Assembly (NCBI RefSeq): GCF_013387475.1
Contig: NZ_VWNB01000003.1
Coordinates: 124,001 to 188,000 of the forward strand
DNA length: 64,000 nt
Source of the DNA: Mariprofundus sp. KV
GTDB taxonomy: Bacteria; Pseudomonadota; Zetaproteobacteria; Mariprofundales; Mariprofundaceae
Direction: 5' to 3'
In this document: piece by piece, positions 46,620 through 58,590 of the stretch
Position numbering within the stretch: position 1 is the first letter of the stretch
Layout: every line of letters begins with the position of its first letter
Made by a program: the position numbers and the translations under genes
Notes under the pieces: model-generated
What the model was told of the DNA's origin: nothing
Seen by the model: the letters and a program-made list of their open reading frames with translations, nothing else
Database searches by the model: none

Positions 46620-47792
46620 ATGATTTCAGCAATCAGATCTTTTCTTAAACTGGAGTCAGCCAGTGGTATCCTGCTCATTGCAGCGGCCTGTCTGGCTGTG
46701 ATACTGGCCAACTCACCACTCTCACACTACTACGATCTTCTGCTTGATACGCCTGTAGAGGTGCGTGTCGGTGCACTGCAGATCGCCAAACCTCTGCTGT
46801 TGTGGATTAATGATGGCTTGATGGCTGTGTTCTTCTTCATTGTCGGTCTGGAGTTAAAGCGCGAGATGCTTGAAGGGGAACTATCCTCAGCCAGAGCGAT
46901 TGCTCTTCCTGCTTTTGCTGCAGTGGGTGGCATGGTCGTGCCTGCGCTGATCTATATCCTTATCAATCGTGGTGATCCGGTAGCACTTGAAGGGTGGGCT
47001 GTGCCCACAGCAACAGACATCGCTTTTGCGCTTGCCATTCTCACTCTGCTTGGTGATCGCGTACCGCTGGCACTGAAAACTTTTCTGGTCTCTCTGGCAA
47101 TTTTCGATGATCTGGGGGCGATCATCATTATTGCTATCTTCTATACCTCTGAGATCTCGACCATCAGCTTGATCATTGCTGCTGTTTGCATTGCCGGATT
47201 GGCGCTACTGAATCGCTCTCATGTATACAGATTGACCCCCTATATCCTTTTTGCAGTAATTATGTGGGTGGCAGTACTGAAATCGGGTGTGCACGCGACA
47301 CTGGCAGGTGTGATCGTGGCGATGTTTATTCCACTGGCTCGTGACCCGGAGAGAGATCGCTCTCCGCTTAAAGAGTTGGAACATGATCTGCATGCTCTGG
47401 TGGCTTTTGTGGTCCTTCCTCTGTTTGCTTTTGCCAATTCAGGGCTGAGTTTTAAAGAGACGGGCTTGGATCAACTGCTGCATCCGGTGACCGTTGGTAT
47501 TGCTCTGGGCCTGTTTGTCGGTAAACAGCTGGGTGTTTTTACCTTTGCCTGGCTGGCTGTGAAGATGGGGCTGGCGACGCTGCCTTCTAAGGTGAGCTGG
47601 TCACTGATCTATGGCGTTTCACTGCTTTGCGGCGTTGGCTTTACGATGAGTCTGTTTATCGGTTCGCTGGCCTTTGAGAGTGGGGGGGAGAACCTCTTCT
47701 TCGATGAGCGCCTGGGTATCATTGCTGCCTCCACACTCTCCGCAATATGTGGCTACCTGTGGCTGAAGAGGGCTTTGATTAATCCTCAATAA
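46620..47792 (+). CDS. nhaA: Na+/H+ antiporter NhaA
   Basis: 390 residues, standard NhaA length, about 12 membrane segments. The ion-binding Asp pair is seen in LAIFDDLGAIIIIA, the further essential Asp in PTATDIAFALAIL, and the family stretch NDGLMAVFFFIVGLELKREML near the N-terminus. It exports Na+ in exchange for protons, giving salt and alkali tolerance, in keeping with a marine or brackish habitat. GGAGTTACA lies just before the ATG. Monocistronic by position. Confidence 0.96.
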   Translation: MISAIRSFLKLESASGILLIAAACLAVILANSPLSHYYDLLLDTPVEVRVGALQIAKPLLLWINDGLMAVFFFIVGLELKREMLEGELSSARAIALPAFAAVGGMVVPALIYILINRGDPVALEGWAVPTATDIAFALAILTLLGDRVPLALKTFLVSLAIFDDLGAIIIIAIFYTSEISTISLIIAAVCIAGLALLNRSHVYRLTPYILFAVIMWVAVLKSGVHATLAGVIVAMFIPLARDPERDRSPLKELEHDLHALVAFVVLPLFAFANSGLSFKETGLDQLLHPVTVGIALGLFVGKQLGVFTFAWLAVKMGLATLPSKVSWSLIYGVSLLCGVGFTMSLFIGSLAFESGGENLFFDERLGIIAASTLSAICGYLWLKRALINPQ

Positions 47793-47881
47793 GTTTCTGT
47801 CGATAGAATAGATGGTGATTGGGTGATACGCTCTCCAATGAGCTTTACCTTTTCTATTTCGACAGGAGTTGATTGAACTAG

Positions 47882-49840
47882 ATGCTATCTTTCCGACTGA
47901 AGCGGTTCCTTACATTTTTTGTGCCGCTTGTGTTGATTACTACGGCCATTTCGTTGAACCTCTATTTTACCACCATAGAGGCAGATCAGGCTCGACTGCA
48001 ATCCAAACATGCCTCTCTGCTTACGTATCAGAAAGAGAGTATTGAGAAGACCCTGAACCTGTTCATGTCGGATTTGATGGTGCTCTCCTCACAGCATGAA
48101 CTGAAACTCCTGTTTGCCAGTGATGGCGAAACTCATCGTCATGATCTGGCCAATGAGATTGTAGCATTTATGGAGCATAAGGATATTTATGATCAGGCTC
48201 GAATCCTCGATCTTGATGGTAATGAAATTTTTCGCGTTAACAGCAATAGCGGAGCTCCCGTGGTTATTCAAGCATCCAAACTGCAGAATAAAAGCGAGAG
48301 GTATTACTTTAAAGAGATTGTCGCACTGGGTGAGGGCGAATTCTATATCTCTCCATTTGATCTGAATATCGAACACGGGGCAATCCAACAGCCACTGAAT
48401 CCTGTCATTCGGATGGCAACTCCAATATTTGATGAGCGTGGCAATAAACGCGCCATAATCATTCTTAATATGGTTGGTGAGGGGCTGCTTAGTCCGTTTG
48501 AGAAGCTGGTATCTGCAGGCGTCGGGAAAACATTGTTGATCAATGCCGAGGGCTATTGGTTGAAGGGGTTGCAGCGTGAGGATGAGTGGGGGTTTATGTT
48601 TTCCGAAGGTAGGGATAGAACATTCCAGAAACGCTTTCCTGAAGCTGCAAAAATAGTGATGAGCAGTGAAAATGGCACCCTCTCTCTGGATTCCGGCTTT
48701 TTTGCCTATACGAGGATTTCAGCAGCCCCAACACTGGAAGGGCATTCGATTAATCCTTCTGCAACTTCGAATTGGTGGTGGATCATCTCCTATGTATCAC
48801 CGCAGGAACTGGATTTGATAAGTCAGGTTCAACGTGAACGCTATATACTGTTCAATGTGATCTTTGCACTGTTGTTTGCGATTGGTTCATGGATTGGTGC
48901 CGATGCGATGAATAGGCACCATCTTGCCGAGAAGCAGTTAATGGTTTCAGAGCGGCGCTTTAGATCAGTCACTGAGACTGCAAAAGATGCCATTATTATT
49001 ACCGATGGAGATGGAGAAATTGTTTCATGGAATGGCGGCGCCACCTATACCTTCGGTTATACGGAGTCTGAGACGCTTGGTGAACAGGTGACCATGATCA
49101 TGCCTGAACGCTATCGGGAGATGCACAATCAGGGTATCCAGCACTATAAAGAGAACGGTTATCCAGTACTTATTGATAAAACCATGGAGTTGCATGGCCT
49201 GAAGAAAGATGGAGAAGAGATCGATATACGTTTTTCTCTCTCAACCTGGGGTTCGGATGGCGAGCACTATTATGGTGCGATTATTCATGATATCACCGAA
49301 ACGAAAAAACTTGAGCGGCAGCTGGAGGCGATGGCCAGCAAGGATGGCCTGACCGGACTCTATAACCGCATCACATTTGATACGCGAATTATTGAAGAGC
49401 TTTCTCGCTCCAGACGATATAAACATCCGATATCGCTTATGTTTCTTGATATCGATTATTTCAAAAAGGTGAATGATCACTACGGCCATGCCGCAGGTGA
49501 TGCCTGCCTGATCGAATTTGCTGAGCTGATGCGCAAGATGACGCGAACTGTGGATGTGGTGGCGCGCTATGGCGGCGAGGAGTTTGTGATTATTCTGCCG
49601 CATACCGATTCACAGAGTGCCACTATTCTGGCTGAACGGTTGCGCGAGGCTGCAGAGCAGATGAGTACCATCTATAAAAATGAGCATATATCCTGGACTA
49701 TATCGATCGGTCTGGCCTCTCTTGAGCAGAACTGGGATACCTCCATTGAGTCCTGGCTGGAGCGAGCCGATGGCGCTCTCTACAAGGCCAAGGATAGTGG
49801 CCGTAACCGGGTTGTGATCAGTCAGGAAGAGCAGGCATAA
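47882..49840 (+). CDS. Cache-PAS diguanylate cyclase
   Basis: 652 residues. Membrane segments at about 10-30 and 318-338 bracket a periplasmic double-Cache-like domain (DQARILDLDGNEIFRVN, VIRMATPIFDERGNKRAIII). A PAS domain follows (about 357-475; DAIIITDGDGEIVSWNGGA), then a cyclase with DGLTGLYNRITFD, FLDIDYFKKVNDHYGHAAGD and ARYGGEEF (GGEEF at 564-568). An RTVD inhibitory site sits 5 residues before it. It should produce cyclic di-GMP on binding of a small periplasmic ligand. Confidence 0.9.
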   Translation: MLSFRLKRFLTFFVPLVLITTAISLNLYFTTIEADQARLQSKHASLLTYQKESIEKTLNLFMSDLMVLSSQHELKLLFASDGETHRHDLANEIVAFMEHKDIYDQARILDLDGNEIFRVNSNSGAPVVIQASKLQNKSERYYFKEIVALGEGEFYISPFDLNIEHGAIQQPLNPVIRMATPIFDERGNKRAIIILNMVGEGLLSPFEKLVSAGVGKTLLINAEGYWLKGLQREDEWGFMFSEGRDRTFQKRFPEAAKIVMSSENGTLSLDSGFFAYTRISAAPTLEGHSINPSATSNWWWIISYVSPQELDLISQVQRERYILFNVIFALLFAIGSWIGADAMNRHHLAEKQLMVSERRFRSVTETAKDAIIITDGDGEIVSWNGGATYTFGYTESETLGEQVTMIMPERYREMHNQGIQHYKENGYPVLIDKTMELHGLKKDGEEIDIRFSLSTWGSDGEHYYGAIIHDITETKKLERQLEAMASKDGLTGLYNRITFDTRIIEELSRSRRYKHPISLMFLDIDYFKKVNDHYGHAAGDACLIEFAELMRKMTRTVDVVARYGGEEFVIILPHTDSQSATILAERLREAAEQMSTIYKNEHISWTISIGLASLEQNWDTSIESWLERADGALYKAKDSGRNRVVISQEEQA

Positions 49841-49905
49841 GCTGCCGGTTTTTTCACCTTATCTGATTGCGGTATGAGAAATGGCAATCCAGAGTGGGGG
49901 CGGTC

Positions 49906-50565
49906 ATGACCACACTTCGCTTTAATAAACCCTACCAGGTGTTGAGCCAGTTCACTGATGAAACGGGTCGCAAGGCCTTGGCCGATTTTATCGATATGCC
50001 GGGAATTTATGCTGCTGGTCGACTGGATCGTGATAGTGAGGGGTTGCTGCTGTTGACCAGTGACGGGCTGTTACAGAATCGCATCTCGCATCCGGATTAC
50101 AAACTTTACAAGATCTATTGGGTGCAGGTGGATGGTCAGATTAGTGATCAGGCACTACAGAAGCTTCGTGAGGGCGTGCAGCTCAAGGATGGCATGACTT
50201 TGCCTGCACAGGTTGAGGAGATCCCTCCACCAGCCTCTCTCTGGCCGCGTGATCCACCGATCCGGGAACGGGCGGAGATCCCCACTTCGTGGATTCAAAT
50301 CGAAATATGTGAAGGGCGTAATCGGCAGGTGAGGCGTATGACGGCAGCAGTCGGTTTTCCAACCCTGCGTCTGATCCGCTATGCCATCGGCCCGATCAGC
50401 CTTGAGGGATTGAATCCCGGAGAATACGCTGAAGTGGAAGAGCAGCCGTTGTGGGAGTTCTTTCCTCAACAGAAGACCAGGCGTTCAAGAGGTAGCAACA
50501 AGCCGGGGCCGACAGCAAGAGATCGAGGTTCTAACAGAGGTAGAGAAAAGAGAGCTCGCAGATGA
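49906..50565 (+). CDS. rluE: 23S rRNA pseudouridine synthase, RluE type
   Basis: About 219 residues of the RsuA/RluE family. It matches E. coli RluE through [17 protein letters not shown], the catalytic [33 protein letters not shown] and [20 protein letters not shown]. It modifies one uridine of 23S rRNA (U2457 in E. coli). ATG 49906 is chosen; it follows GGGGGCGG and gives the normal N-terminus, while the longer frame starts at 49867. The C-terminus is basic. Its stop overlaps the next gene by ATGA. Confidence 0.93.
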   Translation: MTTLRFNKPYQVLSQFTDETGRKALADFIDMPGIYAAGRLDRDSEGLLLLTSDGLLQNRISHPDYKLYKIYWVQVDGQISDQALQKLREGVQLKDGMTLPAQVEEIPPPASLWPRDPPIRERAEIPTSWIQIEICEGRNRQVRRMTAAVGFPTLRLIRYAIGPISLEGLNPGEYAEVEEQPLWEFFPQQKTRRSRGSNKPGPTARDRGSNRGREKRARR

Positions 50566-51026
50566 GTGAAAGCTGGCAAGAGGGAATCAAGATACTGCTT
50601 CGTCAGTCGAAAATAAGTTTTTTAGCCACACAGGGGCGGCATGGGCCCGAGTCATCGATGGCGCCCTTTGCCATACATGAGGGAGATATTCTTCTGCATC
50701 TATCAAAACTGGCAGCCCATACGATGAACATTGAGAATAGTGCCGCTATTGGGCTGATGATCTGCACGCCAGAAACTGAAGCTGATTCACCTTTGGCACT
50801 ACCCAGGTTGAGTCTGCAGGGTGAAGCCACTCCTGTTACAGAAGATAGGCTTGAAGCAGCAAAAGCCGCTTATCTGAGTGCAATTCCGTATGCCGAATCA
50901 CTTTTTGGGTTTGGCGACTTCCGTCTGTTCAAATTCAAACCTGAGTCCATTCACTGGGTAGGGGGCTTTGGCAGGGCTCGAAAGGTTACGCAGGGTCAAT
51001 GGTATAACATCACCTTGGCTCCATAA
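50562..51026 (+). CDS. HugZ/pyridoxamine-phosphate-oxidase-like split-barrel protein
   Basis: 154 residues. The sequence [38 protein letters not shown] and [11 protein letters not shown] follows the FMN/haem-binding split-barrel of HugZ-like proteins. The end [13 protein letters not shown]-like stretch ([17 protein letters not shown]) and GGFGRARK are the family's haem-contact region. It may bind or degrade haem, but the reaction is not certain. It starts in the ATGA overlap with rluE. Confidence 0.8.
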   Translation: MSESWQEGIKILLRQSKISFLATQGRHGPESSMAPFAIHEGDILLHLSKLAAHTMNIENSAAIGLMICTPETEADSPLALPRLSLQGEATPVTEDRLEAAKAAYLSAIPYAESLFGFGDFRLFKFKPESIHWVGGFGRARKVTQGQWYNITLAP

Positions 51027-51052
51027 AAAAGACGACCCGAAGGTCGTCTTTT
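51027..51052. terminator. Bidirectional intrinsic terminator
   Basis: An 11-bp perfect stem (51027-51037 with 51042-51052) with A/T ends on both sides, placed between the convergent HugZ-like and cytochrome c genes. Confidence 0.85.
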
Positions 51053-51069
51053 CGATGAATAGATATGAA

Positions 51070-51438
51070 TTATTTTAGACCGTTGAGGAATGCGATGACC
51101 TCATCTGCATCTGCACCGGTTACCTTCTGAGAGCCCATCTTGCTCTTGCCTCCGGCTGCCTTTGCCATGCCTTTGGAGTCGGCGATCCATGCTTTCATAT
51201 TCTCCTCATTCCACACGAAATCGGCACTGGCAAGGTAGCTGCCATATTTAAAACCTTCAACAGAACCAGCCTTTTTACCCATGATGCCGAACAGATTCGG
51301 ACCGACCTTATTTTTGTCACCCTGATCAAAGGTGTGGCACGCCTTACATTTGCTTTCTGCACCAGCTATAGCTTCTGTAATGGCAACACCGCTCATGAAC
51401 ATGGTTGCTGCTGTGGTAATCATGATAATCTTTTTCAT
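51070..51438 (-). CDS. Small periplasmic class I cytochrome c
   Basis: 122 residues. A signal peptide (MKKIIMITTAATMFMSGVAITEAIAG) precedes AESKCKACHTF with the covalent haem motif CKACH. GPNLFGIMGKKAG is the classical loop of cytochrome c2/c550 types, and the Met of KSKMGSQK is the likely axial ligand. It would carry electrons in the periplasm to a terminal oxidase or other acceptor. It has its own consensus-like promoter, suggesting abundant expression. Confidence 0.92.
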   Translation of the reverse strand: MKKIIMITTAATMFMSGVAITEAIAGAESKCKACHTFDQGDKNKVGPNLFGIMGKKAGSVEGFKYGSYLASADFVWNEENMKAWIADSKGMAKAAGGKSKMGSQKVTGADADEVIAFLNGLK

Positions 51439-51468
51439 TGTCTGCTCCTGTTGGTAAAGAATTAACGC

Positions 51469-51496
51469 ATAATATTATGATATAATTATATGTCAA
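51469..51496 (-). promoter_or_regulatory. Sigma-70 type promoter of the cytochrome c gene
   Basis: Minus strand TTGACA (51491-51496), a 16-base AT-rich spacer, and TATTAT (51469-51474). About 30 bases lie between it and the ATG, which has a clear AGGAGC site. Confidence 0.65.
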
Positions 51497-51529
51497 TGGG
51501 ATGCAGGGGGTAAAAAATACGCGCACATA

Positions 51530-51555
51530 AAAAAAAGGGAGCCTTACGGCTCCCT
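51530..51555 (-). terminator. Intrinsic terminator after ilvC
   Basis: An 8-bp stem (51536-51543 with 51548-51555), loop of 4, followed on the minus strand by at least seven T. It lies 36 bases after the ilvC stop. Confidence 0.85.
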
Positions 51556-51590
51556 ATTTCATTAAGTAGAGGAGAGTTACCTCAAAAAAA

Positions 51591-52643
<1,053 letters not shown>

Positions 52644-52702
52644 TTAAGGCGGCGCAGCATATACGTTTCACCGCTAAAGTTCACCCACTTTTGAGCTGTT
52701 TG

Positions 52703-52777
52703 CCACGAAGAACAGGAAGAGCGCGAGGAAATATAGAGCGTTTGGATTATTCGCTGTTTATCTGTTTGCTCTTCCTG
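52703..52777. repeat. CACGAAG-type spacer with long-loop inverted repeat
   Basis: The argB-ilvC gap contains CACGAAGAACAGGAAGAGCG (related to the unit near 3120) and a perfect 10-bp inverted repeat, CAGGAAGAGC (52713-52722) with GCTCTTCCTG (52768-52777). No gene is supported here. Confidence 0.4.
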
Positions 52778-52805
52778 CTGTGATTTGTGCCGTTCGAGGT
52801 GGGTG

Positions 52806-54208
<1,403 letters not shown>

Positions 54209-54427
54209 GCTGCTCCCTTTCCTGATCGTGATTGCACGCATACTAGCTGCTTTCAGCATTGAAATCACGCCGACCTGACCTTTCTTCTTTTATGGCTTGT
54301 TTATTGTTGGGGCTGCTGCTTAACAATCATGCATCTCTGCCTAAATCTTATGCATTGTAATTTTATCACACTTGGGTAAAAAAACATAAGCACTCAATAA
54401 TAAAGGACTATTTCATTTTGGCACGGG

Positions 54428-54443
54428 TGGCATATGGCCTGCT
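54428..54443 (+). promoter_or_regulatory. Putative sigma-54 promoter of the ammonium cluster
   Basis: The sequence TGGCAT-ATGGC-CTGCT has the GG and GC elements at the correct -24/-12 spacing, 51 bases before the porin start. NtrC with sigma-54 is the known control of glnK-amtB operons. I could not find a convincing NtrC site upstream. Confidence 0.55.
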
Positions 54444-54494
54444 ATAAGAAAGCATCTGGTTCAGCAAAAAATATTTATAACAGAGGAGTTAAAT

Positions 54495-55481
54495 ATGAAA
54501 GTACAAAATAGTGCAATGGCAGCGCTACTGGGACTAGGCCTGATGGCCTCTCCATCAATGGGGTGGTCTGGTAGCTTGCAGGATAAACTGGATAAAATTC
54601 AAATCAGTGGTTTTGTCGATGCTGCTTACTTTCAATCTAATGGTCCATTAAAGGGCGGTATTACCCTGGATCAGGTGGAGATCGATATCGAATATTCCGC
54701 CGGCAATGTGGGGCTGCGTTTCGACCTTGAATCTACTGCTGATGGCTTTGGTGCCACACCGTTTGAGCAAGGCTATGTATATTACACGCTTCCAGGCATT
54801 GGTGATGAGGGGCTGACATTCACCTTTGGTAAGTTTAATGCACCTATCGGTTGGGAACTTCTCGATGCGCCAGATATGTATCAGTATTCACATGCGCTGG
54901 TGTTTAACAATGCACTGCCAACAAATCTGACAGGTGTTTCGCTTGCGACAAGCTTCGGAATTGCAGACCTGATTGTTTATGCTGCAAACGGCACCGATAC
55001 CAATGCCGCTAATACTACAACGGGTGTGAAAACCTTCGGTGGCCGACTGGGAATTACTCCGATTGAAGGCATCAATATCGGTTTCTCTTATCTGACTGGT
55101 GATAACCTTGGTGGTGTATATCAGGCGTTGAAGTACAGAACTTATGATATTGATCTGACACTGGAGCTGGTTGAAAACCTGATTATCGGTGCTGAATTTG
55201 CTAAAAATAAGAACTGGACTGCATTGAATGCCACATCTCAGGGCTATTTCGTGACCGCCCACTACGATTTCACAGAAATGCTTGGTGTAACAGGCCGATA
55301 TGGTCAATGGGATCCTGACACTGCTGCTGTAGGCAAAATGACCGCAACAACAGTTGCGTTAACTGCCGCGCTGGGTGATGGCCTGGGTGCACTGTTCGAG
55401 TTCCGTAATGACAGGGACAAGACTGTTGTGCCAAGCACAAGCATAAACAGCTATGCCTTTGAAATGACCTATAGCTTCTAA
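54495..55481 (+). CDS. Outer-membrane porin-like protein of the ammonium cluster
   Basis: 328 residues. A signal peptide (MKVQNSAMAALLGLGLMASPSMGWSG region) precedes a strand-rich barrel: IQISGFVDAAYFQSNG, FTFGKFNAPIGWELLDAP, TFGGRLGITPIEGINIGFSY, and a terminal Phe (AFEMTYSF). The FGKFNAPIGWE wording is typical of BBP2/OmpL-like porins. Located directly ahead of the PII and AmtB genes and behind the candidate sigma-54 site, it may let ammonium or small nitrogen compounds through the outer membrane. Confidence 0.8.
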   Translation: MKVQNSAMAALLGLGLMASPSMGWSGSLQDKLDKIQISGFVDAAYFQSNGPLKGGITLDQVEIDIEYSAGNVGLRFDLESTADGFGATPFEQGYVYYTLPGIGDEGLTFTFGKFNAPIGWELLDAPDMYQYSHALVFNNALPTNLTGVSLATSFGIADLIVYAANGTDTNAANTTTGVKTFGGRLGITPIEGINIGFSYLTGDNLGGVYQALKYRTYDIDLTLELVENLIIGAEFAKNKNWTALNATSQGYFVTAHYDFTEMLGVTGRYGQWDPDTAAVGKMTATTVALTAALGDGLGALFEFRNDRDKTVVPSTSINSYAFEMTYSF

Positions 55482-55504
55482 GCTTCCCCGATTAGAAATG
55501 GAAA

Positions 55505-55528
55505 GGGAGACGGCTGCAACCGTCTCCC
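55505..55528 (+). other. Hairpin between porin and PII gene
   Basis: A perfect 9-bp stem GGGAGACGG/CCGTCTCCC with a 6-base loop and no T-run. It may stabilise or process the message so that porin and glnK are made at different levels. Confidence 0.6.
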
Positions 55529-55563
55529 GGATCCCAGCAAATTCACGTGTGAGAGAATTATAA

Positions 55564-55917
<354 letters not shown>

Positions 55918-55930
55918 AAGGAGGTAAATC

Positions 55931-57211
55931 ATGGAACCAATTGCAACAACACAGTTGGCAGGAGATATCCTGCAGACCAAATATGCACTGGATACTTTTT
56001 ACTTTCTGGTGATGGGTGCATTCGTGATGTGGATGGCCGCCGGCTTCTCCATGCTGGAGGCTGGCCTTGTCCGCTCAAAAAACACGGCCGAGATTCTGAC
56101 CAAGAATATCGTGCTCTATTCCATCGCATGTATTATGTACATGCTGATCGGTTATAACATTATGTATGGTGATTCGATCTCATCGATCATCCCGGGCATC
56201 AGTTTCGGTCTCGGTGGTGATAATGAGGCGGCTGCAGTGCTGGCCGGTGGTGAAGATGCGCCGTACTACTCCAACCTGTCGGACTTCTTCTTCCAGGTGG
56301 TGTTTGTAGCTACCGCGATGTCGATTGTTTCCGGTGCCGTTGCCGAGCGCATGAAGCTGTGGGCTTTCTTTGCCTTTGCTATCGTATTTACCGGTATTAT
56401 CTATCCGACTCAGGGTATGTGGAAGTGGGGCGGCGGTTTCCTTGATGAAGCAGGCTTCCTTGATTTTGCAGGTTCGGGTGTGGTTCATATGGCGGGTGCT
56501 GCTGCAGCACTTGCAGGTGTGCTGCTGCTTGGTGCTCGTAAAGGCAAGTATGGTAAGGATGGCTCGGTGAATGCGATTCCGGGTGCGAACCTGCCGATGG
56601 CTACACTGGGTACCTTCATTCTCTGGATGGGTTGGTTTGGTTTTAATGGTGGTTCAGAGCTGAAGGTCTCCGACATCGCTGAAGCCAATGCAACAGCCAT
56701 GGTCTTTGTAAATACCAATATGGCTGCTGCAGGTGGATGTGTTGCAGCTCTGCTGCTTGCTCGTCTCTGGTTTGGTAAAGCCGATCTTACCATGGCGCTC
56801 AATGGCGCTCTGGCCGGCCTTGTGTCGATCACCGCTGAACCTCTGACGCCATCACCTGAACTGGCTACTCTGATTGGTGCTATCGGTGGTGCGCTGGTTG
56901 TCATCTCGATCATTACACTTGATACCAAATTCAAGATCGATGATCCGGTAGGTGCGATTTCGGTGCATGGCGTGGTTGGTCTCTGGGGACTGCTGGCGGT
57001 ATGTCTCTCCAATCCGGATGCAACACTCTCAGCGCAGTTGCTCGGTATCGGTGTGATCTTTGCCTGGGTGTTCATCTGCAGTCTGATTGTCTGGATGATT
57101 GTGAAGGTAATCATGGGTATTCGTGTCTCCGAAGAGGAGGAGTACGAAGGTCTGGATGTTGGTGAGTGTGGTCTGGAGGCCTATCCGGAATTCACTCAGA
57201 ACAGGAAGTGA
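55931..57211 (+). CDS. amtB: Ammonium transporter 1
   Basis: 426 residues with 11 or more membrane segments. The Amt signature DFAGSGVVHMAGAAAALAG carries the first pore His, and SVHGVVGLWG the second. An N-terminal AGDILQTKYALDTFYFLV stretch precedes the first segment, and a conserved cytoplasmic tail (GIRVSEEEEYEGLDVGECGL) offers the PII contact. It is translated right after glnK (13 bases). It imports ammonium at low external levels. Confidence 0.95.
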   Translation: MEPIATTQLAGDILQTKYALDTFYFLVMGAFVMWMAAGFSMLEAGLVRSKNTAEILTKNIVLYSIACIMYMLIGYNIMYGDSISSIIPGISFGLGGDNEAAAVLAGGEDAPYYSNLSDFFFQVVFVATAMSIVSGAVAERMKLWAFFAFAIVFTGIIYPTQGMWKWGGGFLDEAGFLDFAGSGVVHMAGAAAALAGVLLLGARKGKYGKDGSVNAIPGANLPMATLGTFILWMGWFGFNGGSELKVSDIAEANATAMVFVNTNMAAAGGCVAALLLARLWFGKADLTMALNGALAGLVSITAEPLTPSPELATLIGAIGGALVVISIITLDTKFKIDDPVGAISVHGVVGLWGLLAVCLSNPDATLSAQLLGIGVIFAWVFICSLIVWMIVKVIMGIRVSEEEEYEGLDVGECGLEAYPEFTQNRK

Positions 57212-57274
57212 TACCCTTTGAGGTAAAATCCTGTTGCTGGATGTTTTAGGCAACAGATCTTTGATGGATGGGTT

Positions 57275-57298
57275 GGGAGCGGATTTTTATCCGCTCCC
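57275..57298 (+). other. Hairpin after amtB, with a second at 57321-57343
   Basis: Stem GGGAGCGGA/TCCGCTCCC with an A/T loop, followed by GATTCCCGTTTTA, a weak terminator. A second hairpin CATGGCT/AGCCATG ends 18 bases before the next start. Both lie in the 150-base gap before the unassigned gene and could attenuate it. Confidence 0.5.
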
Positions 57299-57361
57299 GA
57301 TTCCCGTTTTAATTTGGGCTCATGGCTGAGGTCAGGAGCCATGTTTAACAAGGAGGTTTAG

Positions 57362-58459
57362 ATGAGCAGTTCACTGTTGCTGCATGCATTATCACTTCAT
57401 GATCGAATGCTGGAGCCTAATCAGCTGCCGGTATCAGGGCATGTGTGGGGCTATGATAAGGAGTGTACCAGTCGCGAAGAGTTTGTCGGCAATGCTCTGA
57501 ATATGCTCTCACTGCTTGGCATTCAAGATGCCGAAATCAGTTGGGAAGATGATATTATGGCCTTTGATGTGAAGCGTAAGGGGCAACCGGTAACGGTGAT
57601 TATCTCACTGCAGGATGATTCACTGACCTCTGATTACCTCTATTTTCTGGGGATCTGGCTGCGCCCGCAATCGGAGAGCCTCTCCGAAGTGGAGCTGCTC
57701 AGTGATCAGATCGACTGGCAGGAGGAGGAGCTGCTGCAGCCGGCCATCTCCTATTCAGTTCGTTTTACTGCAGAGCCACTGCAGGTACCCGACATCAGGA
57801 GATTGTTGGGTAGTGAGATCTTTGCTCAGCGCATTTATGGCGATGCTTTTTATCTCTGTGGTATGACAGAAGCTTATCCCATCCCTTCCGGCAAGTTTGT
57901 GATCTCTCCGGCAAGTCATGCGCAGAATCATCAGCGTTATGAGATTCGTCATGCGCTCTATTCACTGCGTAATCTGATGGGGTTGATGGGCAGTGTGATG
58001 AATCTCTATGATCGTATCAGCGAGAAGGGCGACGCGACCACGCTGTGTCAGGAGATGATGGATTTGATGGCTGCTGTTGAGCGTCAGACGCCAACACCGG
58101 CTGAGTGGGATGCGCTTGTCAGATGTAATGGCTCCATTGCACTGCGACTGGCATCGGAGTCCAATGAGAGTCGTAAGCTACACAGCAGGCTTAAAGGGGT
58201 ACGCCGACTCTTCGATGTTATTCTTGAAGAGCTGGATATCTCTGAAATGCAGGGCATGGCTTCACTGACCAAACGTATGCTGGCCCCGTTTGATCACGTT
58301 AAGGATAGTCTTCATAGCTTTGAAGATATGCTTAATCAGGTTGAAAAGCAGTCGCAGATTCTGCAGCCGTTGATGCACTCTCGCATGCTGGCAGGCCAGC
58401 AGCTGCTGCTTGAAAAGCTTATCGCATCGAATCAATTGCAGGGTGAGCGTGAGAAGTAA
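57362..58459 (+). CDS. Unassigned 365-residue cytoplasmic protein between two ammonium transporter genes
   Basis: I do not recognise this protein. It has no signal peptide or membrane segment. The first half (about 1-190) looks like a mixed alpha/beta domain (HVWGYDKECTSREEFVGNAL, VTVIISLQDD, YFLGIWLRPQ). The second half (about 200-360) is nearly all helical, with leucine-rich coiled-coil-like stretches (RRLFDVILEELDISEM, SFEDMLNQVEKQSQIL). AAGGAGG lies 5 bases before the ATG, so it is well translated. Its place between amtB and a second amt suggests a role in ammonium uptake or its control, which is inference from position. Confidence 0.75.
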   Translation: MSSSLLLHALSLHDRMLEPNQLPVSGHVWGYDKECTSREEFVGNALNMLSLLGIQDAEISWEDDIMAFDVKRKGQPVTVIISLQDDSLTSDYLYFLGIWLRPQSESLSEVELLSDQIDWQEEELLQPAISYSVRFTAEPLQVPDIRRLLGSEIFAQRIYGDAFYLCGMTEAYPIPSGKFVISPASHAQNHQRYEIRHALYSLRNLMGLMGSVMNLYDRISEKGDATTLCQEMMDLMAAVERQTPTPAEWDALVRCNGSIALRLASESNESRKLHSRLKGVRRLFDVILEELDISEMQGMASLTKRMLAPFDHVKDSLHSFEDMLNQVEKQSQILQPLMHSRMLAGQQLLLEKLIASNQLQGEREK

Positions 58460-58526
58460 ACGATGCCGGAGCGTGATGCTGTTATTGCCTGACGATCTGT
58501 GGCGTCTGTTGAAGCGCTGAACTAAT

Positions 58527-58542
58527 TGGCGGTTTCATTGTA
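58527..58542 (+). promoter_or_regulatory. Weak sigma-54-like element before the second amt
   Basis: TGGCGG-TTTCA-TTGTA has GG at -24 but GT in place of GC at -12. It lies 48 bases before the start. Offered as a candidate only. Confidence 0.25.
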
Positions 58543-58590
58543 AGTGAGTAGAAGTAATAATTCGGATAATAAATAGGGAGTTTTATACAA

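Noticed and set aside
54421-54434. TGGCAC-GGGTG-GCAT as the sigma-54 element of the ammonium cluster
   Set aside because: GG-to-GC spacing is one or two bases short; the TGGCAT-ATGGC-CTGCT reading a few bases on has exact spacing.
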